From assembly GCA_028277765.1 (NCBI GenBank), contig JANQFQ010000020.1:1-46853 (forward strand): a DNA stretch of 46,853 bases, read 5' to 3'. The stretch is from Desulfobacterales bacterium. Its GTDB lineage: Bacteria; Desulfobacterota; Desulfobacteria; Desulfobacterales; SURF-7. Position numbers and translations under genes: made by a program. Of this stretch, positions 1 to 9,800 are shown piece after piece. The notes below the pieces were generated by a model that saw only the letters and a program-made list of their open reading frames with translations, made no database searches and was not told the DNA's origin. Every line of letters begins with the position of its first letter. The stretch's first letter is position 1.

Positions 1-98
1 TCAGGCTTAAATTTAAAAAGTAACACCATAATTAAGCGAATAATACCATTACTGTTTGAGTGATGGTTAATAACATAAAATACAATAAGGATAAAAAA

Positions 99-3000
99 AT
101 GAAGAAGAGCTATTTAAACATTAAAACGATTATAGGGATAGTGATGATCGTGGTATTTTTAATGTCGTCACTTGTGCGTGCAAGCATGCTTGGGATCGAT
201 ATGGATACTGATACCTATATCTATGACGGGACTTCTTTAACGAAGATATCAGGAATGGATCCGGATAAGATGATTGCCCGGGGGAACAACCTGATGATCT
301 ATGCAAATGGCGCTATTTATGAATATGACGGCAGTTCTTTAACATGGCTGTCCAACATGACGCCTGATATATGGGTAACTGCGGGAAGCATCCTTTACCT
401 TTATAGTGCTGCACCACCCAACTCTTGTATTTATAAATATGAGGGCGGTGCGTTTACATGGATATCAGGAATGGATCCAGAAAAGATGATTGCGTATGGC
501 AAGGATCTGGTTATCTATGATGAGGGGAATGCCATGTATAAATATGACGGCACATCCTGGTCATGGATTTCCGGTTTAGTACCTGTTCAGTGGAAGGTCA
601 GGGGATATAAATATATCGACCTTTATGATTCAGCTGACATCTACGAGTATGACGGCAATTCATGGACATGGCTCTCTGGTTTAGACCCGGTAACAGATGG
701 CTTGCGAGAATATGGAAACAAACTGGCTGTATATGACGGCACTAATGTTTATGAATATAACGGAAGTGAATGGTCATTTGCTACAAATATGGCCCCTATT
801 GTGTGGGAAGGAAGAGGCGGAAGTTTTCTTGACCTATATAATGGTGCGTACTTGTATGAATATGACGGTAGTTCCTGGTCATCCATAACTTCAATGGAAC
901 CGAATTTGCTGGTTTCATGGGATTATGAACAGATCGCCGGTAACTTTGTTGGTGATGGCGTGCAGACATACGATGGTCTTTTCTGGACTTGGCTATCTGA
1001 TTATTCAGCAGACAATATCGTTGCTATTGGTATTGACACAGACGGTGACCAGTTGCCGGACTGGCAGGAGATCGATCTGGGGTACAATCCTTTATCAGAA
1101 GATACCGATGACGATGGCATGCCGGACAGCTGGGAGCATACTTACGGTCTTCAAGTGTTAGTCGATGATGCCAACGGGGATTTAGATGGCGATGGTATGC
1201 TCAATCTATGGGAATATGAGAATGGTTTTAATCCTACCTTAAATGATGCAAGCGAAGATCCGGATAACGATGGGTTGATCAATATTGATGAACAAACCGT
1301 AGGCACTGATCCAAATACAGTAAGCGACAATGTAGTTGTGGTCAATCCAGGTTCTGCAACATGCACGAACTGCTTTGATACAATTCCTGCTGCTATCCAG
1401 GATGCGAACACAATTGCCGGAGATACTGTGTATGTGGTTAATGGCACATATAATGGTAATCAAGGCAACAGGAATATTGATTTAAGCGGCAAAGCGATTA
1501 CTGTCCGGTCTGTTAATGGGGCAGATGTTTGTATTATCGACTGCCAGAATAGTGGCGTTGGTTTTTATGTAACATCATCTGAAGATGAAAATACGGTTAT
1601 TTCAGGATTTACAATCAAGAATGGAAATGCAACAAATGGCAGCGGAATATACTGCCTTAATTCATCTCCTACAATAACAGAATGTATGATTATTGAAAAT
1701 ACAGCTTCCTCAGGAGGTGGCGGTATTTATTGTGAACATTCATCGCCCACAATCACAAACTGCACAATTACAGGGAACAACGTTACCGGTGGAAGAGGTG
1801 GTGGTATCTATATAAATGAGAATTCAAACCTGCAGATAGAGAATTGTACGATCAATAATAATACATCCACCAGTTACGGTGGCGGCATTTCTATTATCAG
1901 TGGTTTAACTTATTCAAGTACAATTGCGTTGACAAATACTGAAATTGTTTCAAATACATCTGCTCATGGCGGAGGTATTCACAGTACAATGGGTTCTACT
2001 TTTGGCAATTATGGCTCCTTGACACTTGATAGTTGTAAAATCACTGAAAACTCAGCTACCAATCCTACTGCTGGAAATGCCGGTGGCCTTTTTTGCTCAT
2101 ATGGTTCATTATCACTTACGAACTGCCTGGTCGCGGACAACAGTGCCCCCTTTACAGGTGGTGGTGTTACTCTTGGCAATTCCACAGCATCAATATTAAA
2201 TAGCACTATAGCAAACAATACAGCAAATAATGGTTCAGGCATATACAGCACTTCTTCATCAACAACGATTAAGAACAGTATTACCTGGAATCAGGCATTA
2301 TACGGCAGTGGGTATTCACTTACCTATACTTGCAACTCTTCAGGTTCTTCAGAATCAGGGAATACCAACCAGGATCCTTTGTATGTTTATGCAGCAAACG
2401 GAAACTACCGTTTAAGAAGCACAGGATCCCCCTGTGTGGATTCAGCAGATGCAACAGATGCGCCGAGTATTGACATCGATGGTGTAAACAGACCCCAGGG
2501 TGCTGGCCATGATATGGGTGTATATGAAATGGTCGATATAGATGGTGATGGCCTTGGAGATGCGTTAGAAGAGATTGCATGTACAGATAAAAATGTTGTT
2601 GATACAGATGCAGACGGCATTGATGATGGAATTGAGGATGCTAATCTGAACGGTGTAAAAGATGCAGATGAAACAGATCCCTGTGATAATGACACAGATG
2701 ATGATGGCCTGTTAGACGGCATTGAAGCTGCCTCATGTACTGATCCTTTGGTTAATGGTGATGCAGATAATGATGGCCTGTCTGATATTACAGAGGATGT
2801 GAACCTGAATGGTGTTGTTGACACAGGTGAGACCGATCCCTGTGATGCAGATACTGATGAAGATGGCATGCCGGATGGATGGGAAACAACCTATGGCTTT
2901 GATCCAACATCTGACCTTGATGCTGATGAAGACCTTGACAGTGATGGATTAACCAACCTTGAAGAATATAATCTGGGAACGCTGCCAAATACAAACAGTG

Positions 3001-6000
3001 ATGACCTGTTTGTGGTCAATCCCGGTTCTGCAGTCTGCACGGACTGTTATTCAAGTATTCAGGCTGCTATTGATGCAGTTACAGAACCGTATGCAGGAAA
3101 GATTGTTTATGTGACTGATGATACATATACAGGTGCAGGAAATTATAGCATTAATTTTAACGGCAAACCGATCAGTGTCCAGTCTGTAAACGGCCCGGAT
3201 AACTGTATTGTAGATGCGAATGAAGATGGGCCGGTCTTTGTATTTAAATCAGAAACAAATGATTCTGTTCTGTCAGGATTAACCATAAAGAACGGTTTTG
3301 GCAATACCGAAGATCTAGGCGGCGGTATTCAGATTGAGACCGGTGCTTCTCCTACAATTGAAAATTGCATCATTACCGAAAATGAGGCCCTGTTCAGCGG
3401 TGGCGGCATCAGATGCAATGCCGCAGGATCTGCGATTATTACAGATTGTATTATCAAAAACAATACAGCCAGATGGACCCGTGGTGGTGGATTATATTTC
3501 AAGGATTCTGGGTTATCGGTTATCACTAATTGTATGATCGTGGACAATTCATCTGGCAGCGCAGCAGGTGGTGTTTACTCTTATAATTCCTCACCGACAT
3601 TTATGAACTGCACGATTGCCGGTAATACAGCGGCAAATACGGGCGGCGGATTACAAATCGGTAGTGGTATAACAATCACCAATTCGATTGTCTGGGGGAA
3701 TTCACCAGATCAGATTGAAGGCCCAACCCTAATAACTATTACATACAGTTGTATAGGTGGTTATACGGGTACTGGTATTATTGATGTGGATCCACTTTTT
3801 GCCACTGATTATCATCTTCATCCATCATCCCCATGCCGTGATGCTGTTACTGCGGGAGGTGCGCCGGATCATGATATTGATCGTGATCCGCGACAGGATG
3901 GCAATGATGATATGGGCGCAGATGAATACGCAGATACAGACAGCAATGGACTTCCTGATTTCTGGGAGATTATTCATTTCGGAGATACTGGCCAAGATCC
4001 TGACGGAGATTTGGATTTAGATAATTTGATCAACTTTTATGAATTTTACCTGGGAACCAATCCTAATGATGAAGATACAGACAATGACGGTGCATTAGAC
4101 GGTACAGAAGATGCCAATCATAATGGGGTTATTGATTCAGATGAAAGCGATCCATTTGATCCAGACACAGATGATGACGGTCTTTTAGATGGGATTGAAC
4201 ATGCTTCATGTACGGATCCTCTGACAAACAGTGACGCAGATAATGATGGTTTGTTGGATATTACTGAAGATGTTGATCTTGATGGTGTTGTTGATACAGG
4301 TGAAACAGATCCTTGTGATGGAGACACAGATGATGATGGTATGCCAGATGGCTGGGAAATTGATAATGATCTGCTGCCAAGAGTAAATGATGCATCTGAT
4401 GATTATGACAATGATGGTCTTAGTAATATTGAGGAATATGAACTGGGAACGCTGGCGAATGCTGCTAACTTTGTTGTTAAAGATGACCAGTCAACACCTT
4501 ATCCCTATATCCAGGATGCAGTGGATAGTGCGGCCAGTGGTGACATTGTCTACCTGTATGATGGTACATTTACCGGTACGGGAAATAAAAATGTCGATTT
4601 CCAGAATAAAGCTATAATCATTCGTTCCATCGGCGGTCCAAAAACATGTATTATTGACTGCCAGAACGATAGCAGGGGCTTTTTTTTCCAGAGCGGTGAA
4701 GGCCTTTCTTCAGTTCTTTCCGGTGTTACCATTACCGGCGGAAATGCCTATCATGGGGGCGGGATCTATATTATGGATTCCAGTCCAACCATCAAAGATT
4801 GTATTATAATAGACAACATCGCAAACACTGATTCAAACGCAGGGGGTATTTTTCTTCAGAACGCATCCCCTGATATCATAAACTGCGTTATCAGCGGAAA
4901 TACAGCTGGAACCGCTGGGGGAGGAATTTCCTGCGGCAACAATGCCAGCGGATCCGTTCCTAACATTATCAACTGCACGATTGTCAACAATACAGCGCCA
5001 GATGGCGGTGGATTCTGTTTTAAAAATTCTACTCCTACGATTACAAACAGTATTATATGGGGAAATAGTGGAGAGCAGATTTCAGATATTTCCGGGAATA
5101 CCATTACGATTACCTTTAGCAATATCCAGGAAGGCTATGCCGGTACAGGGAATATTGATGATGATCCTATGTTATACAATGCAGCAGACAACGGGTATCA
5201 TTTGCAGCCAGGATCACCTTGCATAGATGCTGGGACAACAGATGGTGCACCGGATACAGACGTTGATGGTGAAACACGACCGGCTGATGCAGGTGTGGAT
5301 ATGGGCGCAGATGAATTTACAGATACAGATACAGACAACCTGCCGGATTACTGGGAAGCACTGTATTTTCCGATACTCGGTTATGGCACAAATGATGATC
5401 CGGACAATGACGGTATTACCAATGTTGACGAATATACGGTGCATTTAAATCCGAACCAGTTGAGCGATTCAGTTGTGGTTGTTAATCCTGGTTCTGCAAC
5501 CTGCACCACCTGTTTTGACACCATTCAGGATGCCATTGATCATGTAGATACAACTGCCGGTGACAGTGTATATGTTGTTGACGGCACCTATACCGGTATC
5601 GGTAACAGAGAGATCAGTTTCAATGGCAAAGCGATTGTTGTGACATCTGTAAATGGTCCTGATACCTGTATTATTGATTGTGAAAGCAGTGCCAGAGGTT
5701 TTGTGTTTGATAGCGGTGAAGGGAATGATTCAGTCCTTTCCGGATTTACCATTACCAATGGCGGCAATGTAACCAGTGGAGCAGGAATACAGTTTGCTAA
5801 TAATTCATCACCGACCATTGAGAATTGTATTATCACTAACAATGTTGCCACCAATTCCTGCGGTGGCATTTCATGCAATAACTCTTCTCCCATCTTAAAC
5901 CGGTGTATTATCAGTGATAATACAAGCGGTGCTCAGGGGGCCGGAGGATTATACTTCAGCAATGGTTCACAGGCTGTTCTTACTAACTGCTTGATAAGTA

Positions 6001-6794
6001 ATAACACTACTGATGGCGGCGGGGGTGGTATTTACGTCTATGAAGCATCAACATCGATCATCAACTGCACCATCACAGGGAATTCATCTTATGGCGGTGG
6101 TGCCATTAAATGCGGTTCCAGTGGTAATACGCAGATAGTGAATTCAATATTATATAACAATTCGCCCAATGAAATCGGGGGATCTGTTGCTCCGACAGTA
6201 ACCTACAGTCTTGTCCAGTGCGGATATGATGGAACAGGCAACATTGATGCTGATCCCATGTTTGCTGATGCAGCCAATGGCGATTTCAGCCTGGATCAGT
6301 CTGGAAACGGTTCACCCTGTCTTGATGCAGGAACATCTGTGAATGCACCTGAGGAAGATATCGACGGTGAAGCAAGACCATGGGGCGCCAGGATCGATAT
6401 AGGCGCGGATGAATGCATGCTGACCGACGCGGACAAAGACGGCATGCCGGATTACTGGGAGAACCGAAACAGTCTTAATTCTTCTGATGATAATGACGCT
6501 CAGGATGATCCAGATGAAGACGGGCTCGCTAACCATCTGGAATATGACTTTAACACAGATATCAATAATGCAGACACAGACGGAGACGGCATGTCTGACC
6601 TGTATGAAACACAGCACGGTCTTGACCCCTCAGTTGATGACGCGGATGACGACCTGGATGCTGACGGTATATCGAATTACATGGAATATAAAATCGGGAC
6701 CGATCCAAATGATATCACTGATGTGCCTGCTGTCGGTTTTTACATTGAGTATGATGAGGCAGGTAGGATCATGAGTATTATTGAAATAGAATAA
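99..6794 (+). CDS. Giant secreted multi-module protein: YDG repeats plus four parallel beta-helix modules
   Basis: The protein is about 2,230 residues and very probably exported. I chose the ATG at 99 because AAGGA lies just upstream and a Lys-led hydrophobic signal segment follows directly; a GTG at 60 would add 13 residues. After the signal come about eight repeats of 30-37 residues, to roughly residue 310, each built on Y-x-YDG-x-S-W-x-W-x-S, which suggests a beta-propeller. Asp-rich thrombospondin-3-like stretches (DTDDDGMPDSWE type) then alternate with four right-handed beta-helix modules near residues 425-820, 980-1285, 1470-1750 and 1800-2115 (counted from the GTG). Each module has rungs of the I-x-N-C-x-I type and ends in SPC-x-DAG...DMGADE, the ending known from 'choice-of-anchor Q' proteins. 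Three of the four open with NPGSA-x-C-T-x-C. The last residues, IEYDEAGRIMSIIEI, look like one RHS-type YD repeat. Adhesion or glycan binding is plausible; no catalytic residues were identified. Confidence 0.9.
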   Translation: MKKSYLNIKTIIGIVMIVVFLMSSLVRASMLGIDMDTDTYIYDGTSLTKISGMDPDKMIARGNNLMIYANGAIYEYDGSSLTWLSNMTPDIWVTAGSILYLYSAAPPNSCIYKYEGGAFTWISGMDPEKMIAYGKDLVIYDEGNAMYKYDGTSWSWISGLVPVQWKVRGYKYIDLYDSADIYEYDGNSWTWLSGLDPVTDGLREYGNKLAVYDGTNVYEYNGSEWSFATNMAPIVWEGRGGSFLDLYNGAYLYEYDGSSWSSITSMEPNLLVSWDYEQIAGNFVGDGVQTYDGLFWTWLSDYSADNIVAIGIDTDGDQLPDWQEIDLGYNPLSEDTDDDGMPDSWEHTYGLQVLVDDANGDLDGDGMLNLWEYENGFNPTLNDASEDPDNDGLINIDEQTVGTDPNTVSDNVVVVNPGSATCTNCFDTIPAAIQDANTIAGDTVYVVNGTYNGNQGNRNIDLSGKAITVRSVNGADVCIIDCQNSGVGFYVTSSEDENTVISGFTIKNGNATNGSGIYCLNSSPTITECMIIENTASSGGGGIYCEHSSPTITNCTITGNNVTGGRGGGIYINENSNLQIENCTINNNTSTSYGGGISIISGLTYSSTIALTNTEIVSNTSAHGGGIHSTMGSTFGNYGSLTLDSCKITENSATNPTAGNAGGLFCSYGSLSLTNCLVADNSAPFTGGGVTLGNSTASILNSTIANNTANNGSGIYSTSSSTTIKNSITWNQALYGSGYSLTYTCNSSGSSESGNTNQDPLYVYAANGNYRLRSTGSPCVDSADATDAPSIDIDGVNRPQGAGHDMGVYEMVDIDGDGLGDALEEIACTDKNVVDTDADGIDDGIEDANLNGVKDADETDPCDNDTDDDGLLDGIEAASCTDPLVNGDADNDGLSDITEDVNLNGVVDTGETDPCDADTDEDGMPDGWETTYGFDPTSDLDADEDLDSDGLTNLEEYNLGTLPNTNSDDLFVVNPGSAVCTDCYSSIQAAIDAVTEPYAGKIVYVTDDTYTGAGNYSINFNGKPISVQSVNGPDNCIVDANEDGPVFVFKSETNDSVLSGLTIKNGFGNTEDLGGGIQIETGASPTIENCIITENEALFSGGGIRCNAAGSAIITDCIIKNNTARWTRGGGLYFKDSGLSVITNCMIVDNSSGSAAGGVYSYNSSPTFMNCTIAGNTAANTGGGLQIGSGITITNSIVWGNSPDQIEGPTLITITYSCIGGYTGTGIIDVDPLFATDYHLHPSSPCRDAVTAGGAPDHDIDRDPRQDGNDDMGADEYADTDSNGLPDFWEIIHFGDTGQDPDGDLDLDNLINFYEFYLGTNPNDEDTDNDGALDGTEDANHNGVIDSDESDPFDPDTDDDGLLDGIEHASCTDPLTNSDADNDGLLDITEDVDLDGVVDTGETDPCDGDTDDDGMPDGWEIDNDLLPRVNDASDDYDNDGLSNIEEYELGTLANAANFVVKDDQSTPYPYIQDAVDSAASGDIVYLYDGTFTGTGNKNVDFQNKAIIIRSIGGPKTCIIDCQNDSRGFFFQSGEGLSSVLSGVTITGGNAYHGGGIYIMDSSPTIKDCIIIDNIANTDSNAGGIFLQNASPDIINCVISGNTAGTAGGGISCGNNASGSVPNIINCTIVNNTAPDGGGFCFKNSTPTITNSIIWGNSGEQISDISGNTITITFSNIQEGYAGTGNIDDDPMLYNAADNGYHLQPGSPCIDAGTTDGAPDTDVDGETRPADAGVDMGADEFTDTDTDNLPDYWEALYFPILGYGTNDDPDNDGITNVDEYTVHLNPNQLSDSVVVVNPGSATCTTCFDTIQDAIDHVDTTAGDSVYVVDGTYTGIGNREISFNGKAIVVTSVNGPDTCIIDCESSARGFVFDSGEGNDSVLSGFTITNGGNVTSGAGIQFANNSSPTIENCIITNNVATNSCGGISCNNSSPILNRCIISDNTSGAQGAGGLYFSNGSQAVLTNCLISNNTTDGGGGGIYVYEASTSIINCTITGNSSYGGGAIKCGSSGNTQIVNSILYNNSPNEIGGSVAPTVTYSLVQCGYDGTGNIDADPMFADAANGDFSLDQSGNGSPCLDAGTSVNAPEEDIDGEARPWGARIDIGADECMLTDADKDGMPDYWENRNSLNSSDDNDAQDDPDEDGLANHLEYDFNTDINNADTDGDGMSDLYETQHGLDPSVDDADDDLDADGISNYMEYKIGTDPNDITDVPAVGFYIEYDEAGRIMSIIEIE

Positions 6795-6828
6795 ATGACA
6801 AAAATCATTCAGTATTAAAAATAATATC

Positions 6829-6835
6829 AAAGGAG
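6829..6835 (+). promoter_or_regulatory. Ribosome binding site deciding the RHS gene start
   Basis: AAAGGAG lies eight bases before the ATG at 6844. The in-frame GTG at 6835 overlaps this site and so is unlikely to be the start. The RHS gene begins about 50 bases after the upstream stop with no visible terminator between them, so the two may be co-transcribed. Confidence 0.7.
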
Positions 6836-6843
6836 TGACTATA

Positions 6844-9800
6844 ATGAAACAGAAAACAATAATAATGATTTTATTAGTATGTGTGTTTTTGATTGGAATT
6901 CAGGGATTATCCTGGGGTGATCATCACGATTGCAGGACTTCTATTACAGCAAGTCCTGTTGAACCTCAGCCAGGGGAAGCGGTCACAATAAGTTATTTTG
7001 CCTTTGCTCCGGCAGGTTGCACTGATCCAAGTGATTATCCTCAATGCTGTACTAATGCAATTCCCTGCGTTAATTCAAGCTATATAATAGAGCACACGCC
7101 ACCACCTGCTGGTACACCAACCAAAGTCCTCAAAGCAGAAACTTTTGACAATGCAGGGATGCAATCAAAAACCTGGAGTGGTTCCATTACAATTCCTCCT
7201 GAGGATCTAACAACTGGCGTACATACTTTTTCAGTAGTAGTATATGGGTTAGCAACGCCCTGCAATCATAGCTCATTTGCAACAGTGGTTGTTGGCTGCC
7301 CTGATCCTGAAGATCCTGGCAGTTCTGGGTCTCATTCCGGAAATGCTGATGGTGTAGGGGAAGATGATTGTAATGATCCATGTCCCACAGATCCGAATGA
7401 TGAATGTGTTTGTCCGGAAGGTTCTGAAAAGGAAACGCCTGGTATTTGTGGATGCGACACTGAGGATACGGATGGTGATTATGATGGTGTTCCGGATTGT
7501 ATAGATGATTGCCCTTATAATCCAAATCAGGCTGTGGAAGGTTCGGGTTGCGGTGTAGGCACCAATACAAATCCCAATACACCTCCAGACAACAATCAAG
7601 GTGCAGGGGGAGGTGGAGGAGGCCAAGGAGGCCAAGGAGAAGATCCTCCTGATGAAAATGAAGGAGGCTCTTGTGATAAAACACAAGGTAATCCTATACT
7701 TATCTACAGTGCAAACAATTATGAAAAATTTAATGATATATATTTCAGCTCAGCTTTTACAGGAGGATTTCCGTTTATTCGAAGTTATAACAGCCAGTCA
7801 GTTTTAACAGGTCCTCTCGGCTATGGATGGACACATACGTATAATGCATCCTTGTATATAAATACCAGCACAAGCCTAATAACAATGGAAATCTTGGATG
7901 CCACAGGCCGGGGTTTTTATTTTGAACAGGAGGCTGAAGGAAGCAGTCATTATGTGGGACAAGATAATGAACGAACCACTGTTGATGTTGATGAAGGTAT
8001 TTATATATGGCATCGACTGGATGGCACAGATTTTTATTTTTATTCAACCGGAAAGTTAAAAAGCATATCCGATAAGAGCGGTAATCAATTAAACCTTATC
8101 TATGAAGAAGGCGGTAGCGATCGTCTTGAAAGTGTAACTGATTCAGCAACAGGCCGGAGTATTGTATTTCATTATTACCCCACAGGCCATGCATCAGAAG
8201 GGCTTTTGGAATATATTTCAGGGCCTGTAACTACAGCTGTGTCAGATGGTATATGGGTAACCTACACTTATGATACAAATTCAAACCTTGAAACCGTTAC
8301 TTATGCAGATGGATCAGGATATATCTATGTTTATAATGATCCCAATGACATCCATAATTTAACCCAGAAAAAAAATATATCCGGCAGCATCTTATCCAGC
8401 TGGACCTACGATGATAAAGACCGGGCAGTGGGAAATGTAACACGTGATGGCAAAAGTGTTGAAATCGATTATGACACCTATTCCATGTATGGTAAAATAA
8501 AAGTCACAGATGAAAATGACAATATAAAGATGATAAAGCTGACCAATATAGGATGGAATTATCGAATAAGTAATATTTCAAATGCATCTGGATGCTCCAG
8601 TTGTGGAAGTGATCTTGTACGGATCGATTATAACGATAATATGAGAATAACGGAAAAAGAATTCGCAAATGGTAGGATTGATAAGTTTAATAATTTCGAC
8701 AGTAATAACAATGCTCAAACCGTGACTGAAGCATTAGGAACTGATGATCAAAGGATCATTGAATATACTTATCATCCAGAATTGATTACGAAGAAGCTGT
8801 CACGTAAAGAGAAAAGTGTTCTGGATGATGGTCAAGGGGATACTGAATATAAGGAGACTATCTGGGATTATGATGATGATTATAATGATATATCTAACGA
8901 AAATCCTACCAAAATGATACATAGGATTATTGAGAAAGGGTATACCTATGAAAAAAATAATCCAGGAACAATAGTCCCTTACGAATACATCACCACATAT
9001 ACCTATGATACAAATAATCAATTGAACAGTGTGGATGGTCCATTGTCTGGAAGTGGTGATACTACATTCATTACTTATGATCCGACAACCAGAGAGTTAT
9101 TAACATTAACAAGTCCGATTATTGGAACAACCACATACACCTATGATGCTGTCGGCAATGTGGAATCCATAACCGATACCAATAATGTTTTAACAACACT
9201 TACGTATGATGGCCGAAATCGTCTTTTAACTAATACAACAAATGGAGTGACTAGAACAACAAACTACAACCTTGACGGCAAAATAGATACTGTTACAGAC
9301 GGTGAAGGAAGAACTCTTGATTATCAATACAATGTTTCGGGCTTTGTAGAAAAGGTTGTGGATCCTTTGGGTAATTATTTGTATTACGGATATGATGATA
9401 AACAAAACAGAAATGAAGTATCATTTTATGATTCCACTGACGTCAGGAGTAGGTATCTAAGATATAGTTATGATGGAAATCCAGCCGATCCTGAGAAACA
9501 TCCGCCTGGGAAACTTTGGAAAGAGATCAATCCAGACGATACATTTACTGAATATAGCTATGACAGCATGGGTAATCTTTCTTCAGTGAAAGATGCACTA
9601 AATAATGTGACCATGTATTCATACGATAAGTTTAACCGGATTAAATCTGTCACACAGCCTGGATCTGTAGAAACGAAATATGAATATGATTTTCATAGTA
9701 ACCTAACTAAAATTATCGATGCAAAAAATCATGAAACCACTTATAAAAAAGATGATTTGGGTCGTTTAATTGAAACGGTTTCTCCAGATACAGGCACCAC

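Noticed and set aside
2405..2869. Minus-strand Ser-rich frame within the giant protein
   Set aside because: It is the antisense of Asp-rich calcium-type repeats (GAT/GAC codons read as ATC/GTC or TCA), not a gene.
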